Source: Varroa destructor | Lineage: Eukaryota > Arthropoda > Arachnida > Mesostigmata > Varroidae | Direction: 5' to 3' | NCBI RefSeq assembly: GCF_002443255.2 | Contig: NW_019211457.1 | Coordinates: 25,908,921-25,972,920, forward strand | DNA length: 64,000 bases | Shown here: one piece after another, positions 39,401 through 50,267 of the stretch | Layout: every line of letters starts with the position of its first letter | Position numbering within the stretch: the stretch's first letter is position 1 | Made by a program: the position numbers and the translations under genes | The notes under the pieces: model-generated | The model's database searches: none | What the model was told of the DNA's origin: nothing | The model's input: the letters and a program-made list of their open reading frames with translations, nothing else

Positions 39401-40626
39401 TACCCTACTTTAATATTTAAATTCGCAAAAGTCCAAATGAGCAGCACTATAAAGACTCACGAAGTTGTGGTTTCACTGCAGAATTAAAAACTGTCTCAAG
39501 GTCACCTTACGGAGTACAAGGCGAAAAATCTGACGTAGTCCTATCGAATGATAGCGTTTACATTTTCAAAAACCCGGGCCGCATACGTCGAGCCGTTCAA
39601 AAGCTATAACAACTCTACTCCCAAAAGGCTACAAGAGCGTTTATCTTGCAGAGTTCGTTCTGTTATGATCGAACTCGATTGTTATATCTACTATCTCTGA
39701 TGAACTTCAGAAATTTTCCAGTTAAAGTTCCTGTTCATAGGTTACATGACGGTTCGAACAGACAGTACTTTCTAAAACTGGAAAATATGTAATGACGGTC
39801 TCTAAACTTACAACGGATTTTATTCGAAGTCTCGCTTCATTTATTATATATTCGTGCTCAGTCCCTATAGCGTTGTTTGATTGTTTAATCAATTTATTTA
39901 TCTCGTCTTGCTGAAGTTTTTAGGTCTGACGAACTTGTTTAGTCAGTTTCTAAAAGCCTCTTTATTCAAATTGACTTTCTAACTTAATTTTTTTTATTGA
40001 AAATGATAGTCAAGTATTCTGACGGCGTAAGGCCTTTGTGGGAGGGCATTACACTTATGCTCTTGCGGCGGCTTTAAAGACTTTTGCAGTTAGTGATCTG
40101 ATGTTGTAGTAGAAAAGGATGGACTTTCTGTATGGTAGCCTTATTTACAATTCTGCTCCGAAACCTATCATTACGACGAATTGGTTGTCGATCATCTTCT
40201 CCCTAACATCAAACCTAACATTTCAATCAAAATTTTGCTTGTTCCAATTTGCTGGTAGTAATCAAAGGCTTCGTAAATACAGGTACAATATTCGCATATC
40301 AAAGAAAACCATTCAAAATACTTTGTGTCATGTGTGTTATACGAGTCTTGTCGAGATTGGTTTTGATGTCTTGGTGAGAACTAGTTTCTGAGGTTTGTTA
40401 GGCGTCCTAAAGATGGTACTAGAGGACATGAGCGGCATGATACCTCTCACAGTTTTCCCCATCTTGAGCGCCTACATGTACCATTAGGCGCTGGGAAACC
40501 TGATTTTCTGCAGAATCTATATTACCGTAGATGCACGGCAAAACTAGCGATACCAAGTCCTGACCTTGGCCAGCCTAAACATAACATTATTTCTGGTCGC
40601 CGGGCCGAAGGCTGCCTTGAAGACGA
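36475..40626. other. no supported gene
   Basis: Contains the AT repeat at 38.71 kb and short ORFs without supporting signals (36888-37103 plus, 37166-37399 minus, 40119-40391 plus). A hairpin at 40467-40492 (AGCGCCTA/TAGGCGCT, extended by GTTT.CCC/GGGAAAC) lies just downstream, in minus orientation, of the LINE remnant and may belong to it. Confidence 0.45.
38712..38775. repeat. AT microsatellite with TCTC interruptions
   Basis: Three blocks of AT dinucleotides separated by TCTC, ending in TTTCATTTCATAT. Confidence 0.95.
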
Positions 40627-41946
40627 CTAACACGGCACGTAGCGCGACGTGACCAATGCTGTTTTGACGTCGGCCATCAGAAGCCTACAAGCCATTTTTC
40701 TAGAGCGTCACTTCCAAAACCCATGTTGCTCAGTTCTGATAGCGTTTATGCTTTCAAAGAAACTATTCAATCTTTTAGCCAGCATGCCGGAAAATGACTC
40801 ATGCTAGACACTTTTCTTCGTTAATCTTCGCAATAAGGTCGGCGCGGTAGGGTCGTTTTTTCCTTTAAAGATCACTAACAGGGTAGCAACCCTGCGCATT
40901 TATTAAATAGTGCCACAGTGACGACGCATTTGAGATCCTTGTTGCTAACTGTATCTAAACTAGCAGCTTTCTTGTTGAGTATGCTTTCAAGGTGTTACAT
41001 TAGTTCCCGCACTGTGAAACTTTGTTGAAGGATACCGCGTTGTACTAAGATTTCCTCTTCCTACGCTGCGACAACAAAAGGGTACCGCCCCGTGGTATCG
41101 TACCCATTGACGCAAATATTTCTGAGAAGTAATGTATTGCCGTATGCCGAAAAATTAATGGGACAAGCCGTTAAGCCACCGTGATGCATTCGCCGCCTAG
41201 GTAATCGACGTCCTGCATCGGAGATGAGACGTTCTTGACCGCTCAAAGTAATGTTACCTTTATGATGCATACATTTTTCGATGGATCATCCTAACAACGG
41301 AGGTAAAGGAATAGAACTCGGCCTAAACCTCGGCAGGGTTGTAAGTGCGGTTGAGCCACGGCCTATGCCTCCAAAAGTTGGAGGAACTGTACTGTAAACA
41401 AGAGAATCTCAAGCAGATGCTGCGGATAACTTTCGGCGTTCATCACGTCTGATACATGAAGAACTTGGTAAATGCATTTTAAACGGATATCTTCTGGCTC
41501 TCTGGATTTTTGTGCCTAACAGACGTTTCATCTCTCTGGCGATATTGTATATATTTTTTACCTTAATATAGACTACCTCACTTTTAAATCCACTCTCGAC
41601 GATCGGGCGCTGTTATATAAAGAGCCGAAAAAATTTCATATTTGTTAACAGGTTTTTCCCGCCTGGACAAAGAGGGAGGCGGAGAACACATGTACGTCCG
41701 ACTTGGGTCTGAAGGTAATTAACGTCTCCAAGAAACTGTACACTTTCGAAATATATCTGTCGTTTTTAGATTCTATGCCATAATAACTAACGCTTAAAAA
41801 CACGACAATTGGCTCATCGATACTGTTAATATACTCCTCTGCTTTACATACGAGGCTGTCTATGTCCGTTTTTGGCCCACTATGAATAGCCACTAACATC
41901 AATCTGATATCTACATCAAGTACTCTAGCTCTATGTTCACAACTTC
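40627..41946 (-). mobile_element. decayed non-LTR (LINE) retrotransposon: endonuclease then reverse transcriptase
   Basis: Read on the minus strand, pieces of an ORF2-type protein appear in the correct order. (1) 41946-41645, about 100 codons open: RLMLVAIHSGPKTDIDSL, then EPIVVF and NDRYISKVYSFLETLITF. This matches the 'iYrpP.tDid' strand and the region after GDFN in apurinic-like LINE endonucleases, with GDFN itself mutated. (2) Near 41140-41104: HYFSEIFASMG, like the segment before the RT domain. (3) 40991-40896: NKKAASLDTVSNKDLK and ALFNKC, like 'nkkApGlDgi...LFN.cL'. (4) 40893-40804 in another frame: RVATLLVIFKGKNDPTAP, like 'WK.A.vv.i.K...DP...YRPI'. (5) 40794-40627: GMLAKRLNSFFESINAIRTE, then QHGF and RS, and DVKTAL in the next RT motif. 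Frameshifts and stops separate the pieces, so it is dead. No FADD-box half, tail or target-site duplication was found. The clade (CR1/Jockey/R1-like) is uncertain. Confidence 0.62.
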
Positions 41947-42030
41947 AAACCAAATATCCGCAAACTTGAACCGAACAATGACAATCAATGAATTAACGAT
42001 TAAATAGGACATACAAATGAAATATAATTT

Positions 42031-42060
42031 TCACTATAACCAAACTGGTTATAATAGTGA
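42031..42060. repeat. hairpin, 12-bp stem with 3-nt bulge
   Basis: TCACTATAACCA pairs with TGGTTATAATAGTGA around an AAC loop; the 3' arm has three extra bases. Confidence 0.75.
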
Positions 42061-42770
42061 TCGTCGGATTACCGAGAAAAAAAATTACCGAAACATGTCG
42101 GGCAAAAACGATTTTAAAGATTTATATTTTTTCTTGATAGGATAGAAAAGCTGTATGTAATGTAAATGTAACATAAAAAAAGCTAGCAATATTCGGGTTT
42201 ACTCTGCAGTTACATGACATAATTAATGCAACTATTTTGATTAGTATGGAATGCTTCCAAAAAAAATAGGTCTTACATCGTGTAACGAGGATTGTAATTG
42301 GTCCGTCCTTTCGAGTGTCAAGGCAATCGAAAGAACCTCACTAATACGCCCAATTTTAGTGGAAAAAAATAAAATTTCCCAATGTACTTGGACGGTTTGA
42401 ACTCGAATCGGATTTGTCTATAGTATTCGTTTTAACAGGGACTTATAACGAACTACCTAAGGCCCTACGTCGATCGAAGCAGACCTTTCTACGGAGCTAC
42501 GTAAAGCTGACAAGAACGTTCTCTTATGACGGAACGACGATGTATAGAAGTGAACGCGCAGATTCACTTTCAGTGCTCGGTGCCTTCCATACGTCTCTGT
42601 GAAAATTCACGGATCCAGTGGATACTTACCGTTTTGTCACATCTATAGATGAAAAAAAAAAAAAAGTATAATTTAGTTCAAAAAACATTTTTTAGATTAT
42701 GAATTGATGTGGTATATGCATCAAGTAATGAATGTCTATAGTTTGTGATTATTATATGACAGAACTAGAT

Positions 42771-42790
42771 AAGAAACACTTGTGTTTCTT
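42771..42790. repeat. perfect 9-bp inverted repeat, 2-nt centre
   Basis: AAGAAACAC and GTGTTTCTT flank TT. Confidence 0.8.
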
Positions 42791-44744
42791 GTGAAGTGCT
42801 TGAAAAATTAGGTAGCATAACGAATAGATGAACTTAAAATCGCTAAAATTAAACGCAAAAAACAAGGAAAAATGCCAAATATATAAATAACGCTTCCATA
42901 CATGTGCTAGCCTGGAGAAGGAAAACAGGTAGGTTAGTAAAGGACCAGCGCCCCAACACCAAAACTGAAGTGCCGTTACTGAAATCGATCCTTTTCTACA
43001 GGATGACTTCGAACGTGAATCTCCTTGCTGAGAACATACGGTTACTCTAACTGACAGTACCGTCTTGAGTGCGTTCTGAGATGAAGTTAATTATGCCTCA
43101 TGTGGAGTATCTCACCATTTTCTGTGTGTCACTACGTCTTTCCGTTTCTTTGAAGAGTCAACATCAAGATTCAGCTTTGTTTATGCCCCGACAACCAAAA
43201 CAGCGAACTTCTGCTGCTTTGATATATTGCCTATATTCGCATTTCAGTGAAGTAAGGGTCTCTCACTATTCAAAGTTGGCCACACCTCATCGCTTCACGC
43301 CGCTTCGTAAGTTCGCGGCTTTAATTTTCAGACAAGAATAGATATAGATAGTATCAAAGTACACCCCTTACAATTGTAGAGACGCCATTTCTTATCTAGT
43401 TAATACGTGTTCCACCAGCGATCGTCAACGACCACTCTCGATCGAATTGATCAGCCAACAATTTTTTAGGCATATTTTTTTTTACCTGTACCTGACTTTA
43501 CTTAACAGCATATTCATTAGTGTAGAACAAATAACGGAACCTCCGATACGAGGAAACGATAATCTCCTCGCTGGAGTGGAGTCTAGAGACTAAGGATCCC
43601 ACGCCAGACATACATCTGCAGAGTCTTACGTACCGGACTGTGAGCTAATTATCTTCAAATGATTTGAGTTTTGTGTACAGCTAACCCCTGTAGCCAATGT
43701 TGGCCAGCTATCCAACGTGGCATATGTTCTACGCATCGTTTCCGAAGTGTCTCCTTAATGCACCAAAGAAACCGATACGATAGTGGCAGTACTGTTGCTA
43801 GGATGTTTCAACGCTCATAGAACCCTTATGCCGACAAAATATATTATGTAGCGTTTCTCTTCTAGATATTTTGTATGCAAAGTAAAAGCATAATACCTCA
43901 CACTCCATCCAACTCATATTTGTCCAGCGTAAATAATATTCAGACCGGATGAGAACATTATGACTGTGAAGTTTCCTAGTAAGCATCCGTACCACTAGCC
44001 GAACTCACGAAGCTTGGTTTGGCCACATATACACGCATATAAAATATGCTAAACAAAGTTAGCAAACGATACCTGGACATCATTTGTTGCAGCTGGAAGG
44101 AAAGATAGCATTGTAGGGACTTGCCATAAACGACAACCACAATGGTCTGACCAGCAGTCTACTGGTACTGGTGAGTACTTTTAGTAGCTCTCATCATTAC
44201 AAGGAGCCTATGAACAGGTGCTTCGTGTGAATAAGAAAAACTTTACTCAAATCGTGGAACATATAGAATAACTCGAATGGCCATAAACCGTTGGACGGCA
44301 TAAACTACATATACGTACACATAAACTACTGGTTTATGCATATACATTCATGTAATAATATAACAATAAATTAGAATATTTTCATAATTTTTTTTTGTTT
44401 TAAAAGCATGCCACATTTTTAGAAATTTTCATATATTACATTCATTCAGTATAGGCGGAAATTCTCACATGTCACAAGAAAGCTACACAGTAGATGTTAC
44501 CGAGCGTTTGGAAAGAGATCTTCTTTTGCACGTCGTCGCTCATATGCGCAAGTCTACGACCCGTAGAGACATGCTCAACAGACAAAAACACAATCCAGTA
44601 ATCCCCACCCCAAATACAATCCAATTTGACACATATTGAAGTTACTCGTTACATGACAGAATAGTTGGTTTAAATTTGAAAGGGTTTTGGCCGCCTATTG
44701 GTCGTAACAGGCAAGCGTTCATTCAGTAGACGAGGATCCGGTTC

Positions 44745-44804
44745 TTTTTTTTTACAGAAAAAAAAAACAGGACGCTCGTCACGGCGAACAACAACCGTCC
44801 TGTT
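44745..44804. repeat. overlapping inverted repeats (T9/A10 and 9-bp GC-containing arms)
   Basis: T9 (44745-44753) and A10 (44758-44767) are separated by ACAG. The last two A begin a second inverted repeat, AACAGGACG (44766-44774) with CGTCCTGTT (44796-44804). The two structures compete for the same bases. Confidence 0.7.
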
Positions 44805-45774
44805 CGGGATTCAAGCAAAGATTAGCTGTCAGTCAATCTTTCTATGCTGGCCAAAACTTCACGAAGATCTGAGAAAGCTTAATTTTCTGTCCCAAATTGT
44901 AGATTTACGTTATTTCCGGTTAACATGCGGCCTGTAAAAAAATCCGAACGAGACTTCTATGGAAAAAAACCAGAAGGTCCTCGATATAGTTAGATTTTAC
45001 AAAAAAAAAAAAAAGCTTGAAAATGTATCCAAATGGCTCAGAAGCCATTTTTAATATATCTTGTTTTTGATACGAAATTTAACGACGACTTCAATCAGAG
45101 GAAAGTATCAATTGAGATTTTTTGTTATTTTTGGTGCTTTTTTAACTTATTAGACCTTTTGAACCCTTGTAATTTTGCTTTTAGCCCGCTTTCATTTCCG
45201 TTAGCGTTTTTCGTATGTCGCCTATCTGGCTGACACCTTCACAAGTTTACATCACCATATCGTTTGACGCACGATTTCTCTTAAAAAGTTACTTGCGAAT
45301 GGAAGAGAAAATGAGCAGTTAGTGGTCTAGGTTCCAGATTGAAGCTGCAGTCACGGGAAATGATGCATATATGAAATAAACGTGATAGTCAGGAATGATA
45401 GTTTTAACACATGCAAAAAAAAAATTGTAGAAATATCTTTAGCTACAACCATAAAACCTAGCTTGCCCGAACGTACTCTCATGCCACATGACTGTATACT
45501 GCGTTGATTGGGTTCTCACCGCTGTCGCCACCATTGTTACCCAAATTAAGTGACTGCTCTGCCCGACAACGTTATGCTTCTGACGCTCCACCGCCTGAAG
45601 GCGATACGCGTCGTCGGAAGTGGCCGCTACTGTTGAGTGAACCCTACTGTCATCGTCGTTTTTACCGATATCCTTACTGGAGCTCCGTACGTCACCATTT
45701 CCTCAGCGTCGTCATTCAGATTCCCTGCGTGATTTACGTCTCCTTTTTTCCTCTAGGTCCGGTAATATTATCTG

Positions 45775-46107
45775 TCATCGTACGTGTATAGCCAGCCAGT
45801 CACCGTCTAACGCTTCGACTAGTTGAGCGTCAGTCGCTGCGATGACAGTACCGCTTCCGACGGGGAGTCCAGCGGCCTCCATCGCTTTCGCAATGGCGTA
45901 TTCCAATCTTGCCGTACACAACAAATATACCCGGTCGCGTCCATATTCTCTCGTGCAATTAGGACTATACGTGTCGTTACCACCCATTTGCGAGAAACAG
46001 CCTATAGAAGGGCAAGAAGATAATTTTACTTGGAATACCGGTCCGTCACCCGGGCGCCCGCCGTCTACGGGCGTCAAAGTTTTCCGGTTTCTAACCGATA
46101 TTTGCAT
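45775..46107 (-). CDS. unassigned 110-aa ORF in a GC-richer patch
   Basis: ATG-to-TGA frame on minus. The second half looks protein-like: an Ala/Glu-rich helix (LEYAIAKAMEAAGLPVG), a beta-like GSGTVIAATDAQ and a second helix. The first half has four Cys. I do not recognise a family. It lies head-to-head with the plus-strand ORF at 46127, with only 19 bp between the start codons. Chance is possible because GC-rich DNA has fewer stops. Confidence 0.27.
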   Translation of the reverse strand: MQISVRNRKTLTPVDGGRPGDGPVFQVKLSSCPSIGCFSQMGGNDTYSPNCTREYGRDRVYLLCTARLEYAIAKAMEAAGLPVGSGTVIAATDAQLVEALDGDWLAIHVR

Positions 46108-46126
46108 GTCATATTGATGTTAGACC

Positions 46127-46291
46127 ATGGATGTTTGTGTGCGGGTAAAACGCGGATGGCGTCCCGTATTCGAAAAAAGTCACTATTCGTCCGCTATGTT
46201 CACTAAGTTCCTATTGACTTGGGACCCTGGGCTGGTAGGATATAAGAACTTCGGAGGATCCCCTGCGGAACGGATCGAGAGCGATGGGTAA
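46127..46291 (+). CDS. short 54-aa ORF or first coding exon
   Basis: The start codon sits in ACCATGG, an excellent Kozak context, directly after an in-frame TAG. The 54-codon frame (MDVCVRVKRGWRPVFEKSHY and onward) ends at GATGG|GTAAGC, a good splice donor that overlaps the TAA. It could therefore be the first coding exon of a plus-strand gene. A possible acceptor, CTTACAG, lies near 46350. The frame after it reads 34 codons in phase 0, but phase 2 would be needed, so I do not join them. Confidence 0.25.
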   Translation: MDVCVRVKRGWRPVFEKSHYSSAMFTKFLLTWDPGLVGYKNFGGSPAERIESDG

Positions 46292-49200
46292 GCAACTCTT
46301 ATTGATGCTAGTGCAGTTGAATAGATCCCCTAGCCACCGCGACTTACAGATTATCGCCCTGCCGTTAACTGGTTACGCAGTTGTATGTACGAAACCTAGT
46401 GCCGTGACACGGTTACGGTCAAACACGACTGATTACGACGAGGCAATGACGCGCTGACAAATTCAATGTACCTGGTCAATCTTCTTTTTGATGAGACTAC
46501 AATTTGAAGCGGTTAGACGGGCCGATATAGTTATTACCGCAACGCGATGAAGGAATGTTATTGTAATGGCTTAGAATAGCATGTACGCATCGGGTTCAGT
46601 TGGAGGTGTTAACGCAGAGCAGAACTTGTACAGCTGCTGTTACAAGAACGTGGCTTAGAGACATTCATATATTTAAGGTTGGATTCAAAAACAGATATTT
46701 TTCTGTATAGATAATTCTTTTGTACAGATATATCAATGTCGGAAGCTCTTTTTTTTTTAACATTTTTTAGAAAGTTAACCTCTAAATAGCATTTCCATAA
46801 ATTTAAATACTCTCAAGAATGAGAGAAGGGTGATAAACAGATCTATTGTATTAAGCCTATCATGCGCCTATGATTAGTGAGGATGATTGACTATCGAAGT
46901 AAGCATGTACCCGCTGGCAACCTTTACATCCGTCACTCTTTACCTGTTCATCGAGAAATTGATCGATTAGTGGCAAGTTTGAATTTTTATAAACTTTAAC
47001 AAAATAGAAAAAAAACTTACCATAAAAAAAAGAAAGCTCTTATTGCACGTACAAGAAACATATTGTTGAAAAGAAGTTATACAGATTCCGATAATTCACA
47101 TAAGTACGTTTCTAGTCACCGTCTCTAAATACATCATTATGTAGATGCATACCTGTATACATCTTTAACTGGAAATATCAATTAATGTATTGGTGTAAGG
47201 TGATTATATGTGTTAGGGTAATAAAATATATAAAGACGGTAGTAGAATATAGTCAGCATTGTCAAATAGCGAACATGGGCTCATACTATTTCCGGTCCGA
47301 GCCGTCCTTACAATATATGCCTAGAATAAATGTGTTTAGATGGACTGAACGCTCCCGCTATTGATACTCGCTTATTTTTCATGCAAATAAATGTACCTAA
47401 TAAATGATTGTCCCTTACGTAAGCTGTGATAGTCGATATACAGTCGTATGATTGAGTGCTTCCTTCGTAACGTATGTAGTCCATATAAGGATGATTGCTT
47501 ACACACTATTGGTAAAATTGTACGCTGCTACACAAAAATCAAGTCATCGGACATTCCTTTAAGAAGCCCCTCAGATTCATAGATATTCAAATAATCAATT
47601 TCATGGAGCGGTATAGCAAGCGCCTATATCAATATATATGCAATCAGCGTCTGTAGATAAGGACATCTAAAGAGGCTGAAACAGATAGCCGGATCTTGGT
47701 CATATCGGGCAGGCGCATAGACGAGAGCGTCAAATAAACTGTCGTTGTCAAATAATACGAACGCGCAAACCTAACTCAATATTCTGGATCAATGCTGTTT
47801 ACGGTTTCAGACTATTTTTTCCAATATAACGTAATAAAGACATCGGCAATATTACTGCCCAGCACGTTTACCGGTTATCGTGGAAAAAGTACGCACGATA
47901 TTTACAAGCTGAAGACTAGGCAACTGAAGATATAGTAGTCATCCTACCAATATTGATTTCTTCTGTTTGAGACGATTAGTTCCCTAGCTTGCCGTGTACA
48001 TATGTCCGTGCATGTACACAGGTGTCATCGCTTGACAGCTAATTCGAGTTCGCTTTGAGTTGGGGTTCGAGGGTCCGTTCGCCTACACGAGCAGGACCTC
48101 GACCTTATCTAAGTATAGAGCAGGTAGGTTATTTCAAGCCTTTCATCCTCGTGTTCAGTTATGTTCAAAGAATGTATGAAGAGCCTCTCCCAGTAAACCG
48201 CCTATTAATCATATGAGCTGAATAGTCTTTACAAGTTATATTTTCCCGTAAAACAAATATATCGGCCCCATTCCTCTTTACCACCGTCTTTACCGTACTT
48301 TAACACCGTAACTAAATGCTACGAAGTCAGTCTATAATGAACGCGGTAACACAACGAAGACCGAATAGTCTTTATCAATTTGTCATTATACGCAAATCAG
48401 TGGCAATGTCACTTTCTACAAGCTCACGAATATTCCACCGAGGCTCCACAAAACTCTTGCCGACACGTTCAACAGGTTCCACCATTGAGCTTTTTGTCGA
48501 CCAATTGGCTGGCATCAAATGAACGCGACGACGACTCTATCACGGTTACTCTCTGAAATCACACAACACTTCTCTATGGGGATCATTTGAACAGCCTAAG
48601 GCATAGATTCTCTAATTGATAACTTGAGAAGGTACAGCTGTACATTTGCCCTGAGCCGTTTTTCAGCGGACGAATCCTTCAGGCTTAAGGTGGACAATCT
48701 CGTTTAGTTCCAGACACCTGTACAAGGAAAGTGGCCTAGAAACAAGTCCTTGTTAAGAAAATGAGGCACGGACAAGGTGTTTCTCTTCGACGCAAAATTA
48801 GTATACAGTAGGGCAGGCTTTTTTTGGGTGCAAGTATATCGACTTTGTGCCACTGGAGACAAAACCTTGAATTGTTAACCAACTTTCAAAGCTGTACTTG
48901 GGTTTCAAATAAGCGTTTCATACGAAATTGACGTTAAATTAAAACTGAAGAAGATAGTCAGAAAATCATGTTCAACGATAACGTTGTAAGAATAGCTGAG
49001 TGTTTTCACATGCTTCACAAATAAGCTTAGCATGTTCCTTTAAAGAAAATGCCGTAGCCGCAGGTTAGCAAACGCGATACATATAAATGCTGACAAAAGA
49101 CTCGTGGACCGTTCTAATGCAGCTTTTCTAATAAACCATTTTCGATATGAGGAAAAAGCAATTGAAAAAACGAAAATAAATAGAAGTGATGAAAATTGCT

Positions 49201-50185
49201 AAAAATGTCAATTTGACGCGCTTTATACAAGTCGCACGTTTTTATTGAGCTGTGTTTCTACTGGGACAACAAAAGATTATATAAATAGGCTCCTCAGTGG
49301 TAGATGTAAAAGCAACGTTTTATACTCTCCCCTCTATAGTACTTAATCGAAAATGAACGGAGCAGATACCGCCTTCCTCCACATTATTTATTCTGTAGCA
49401 GTTTTCATAGAATCGAGGTAGAAACAGCAAGTATGAAATTCGAAATAAAAAGCACAAGCAAACACGCTTCTAGAAACGATGTTCGCCTTGGATTTTAAAC
49501 CACTAACCGCTAAAGTTCTACAAGCCGCCATGTTTTAACTCGTTTTGACATTTTGGTAAACTGTGGACAAGTTAGCGGAATGCTGAAAGCGCTATTCACG
49601 TTTTTAGCGTCCCGTAGCCCCGTATTTCAGTGAAAATGGTCGGCATATACGAATGCCCCTTTCGCGTGTGCACGTTCCCCCAACGCTTTCCTAACATGCA
49701 GCAACTATGCATTTCTATGCTATCTTGCATTCCTTGCGCTTTACGGAGTTTCCCTTAGCGTCGTCCTGCTTCAGGCATACATCCGTGCTAATACATCGGT
49801 TATGATTAAAACGCTTTTTGAAGAAGGCCAGAAAGCTCCTTTGAACATGAGAAAAACTCAAATATGTAATTGTCTCAGTCCATCCGAAATTATCCAAGAG
49901 CATCGAACAACCGTTAGAATCGTTTTGAAACGGATCCGCCAGAGGCCTTTGCGATGTCGTTCACTAATATTCGTTAATAACAAATAGTATCTCCACTTTG
50001 TTTATCAGCCTTTACCGTGATAATGAGTATCAACACCGCAAAACAAGAACAAACCTGTACAGTTTAAACACATGTTGAGAATTGTTCTATATAACATTAC
50101 CGACTATCGTTAGAAGTCAAGATGGCCGACAAGTTTAAGGTAGCGGATCTAGCTAGGATTGCTCTAGACGGCACAAATGAAGTCT
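46292..50185. other. no well-supported gene
   Basis: AT-rich. A minus frame at 48375-48515 (46 codons from ATG, SSMVEPVERVGKSFVEPRWN) is hydrophilic and overlaps a longer plus ORF at 48316-48522. Nothing decides between them. Other ORFs are short and unsupported. Confidence 0.4.
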
Positions 50186-50267
50186 GTCTACGCCAGGTCT
50201 CGAACCCTGACCACCTCACATGTCGCTAAACTGAGTAGTGGAGTCTAAACCACTATTCCACATGACC
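50186..50267 (-). pseudogene. tRNA-Leu-derived element (pseudo-tRNA or SINE head)
   Basis: On minus, the 82-nt segment can be laid out as a class II tRNA. A-box TGGAATAGTGG differs from TRGYNNARNNG at one position. An anticodon loop CTCAGTT (anticodon CAG, Leu) sits on a stem with four of five pairs. A long variable region follows, and B-box GGTTCGAGACC is a full match. The 5' end GTCATG resembles tRNA-Leu GTCAGGA. Acceptor and T stems carry mismatches (acceptor ends GGTCATG/CGTAGAC), so it is unlikely to be charged. The intact Pol III boxes suggest it may still be transcribable. No poly(A) or target-site duplication was found downstream on minus. Confidence 0.5.

Larger units (their letters stand above)
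41947..45774. other. no supported gene
   Basis: AT-rich DNA with an A14 run at 42652-42665 and another at 45001-45014, and hairpins at 42.03, 42.77 and 44.77 kb (listed). At 45.74-45.757 kb the plus strand has a strong acceptor-like tract, CTCCTTTTTTCCTCTAG, but only a short open frame follows. Confidence 0.45.

Noticed and set aside
41645..41902. Reading this ORF as an SGNH/GDSL-type hydrolase
   Set aside because: The strand-helix-strand pattern fits loosely, but the 'P-K-T-D-I-D' strand, the ND.YIS..Y.FLE region and the RT blocks downstream fit a LINE endonuclease much better.
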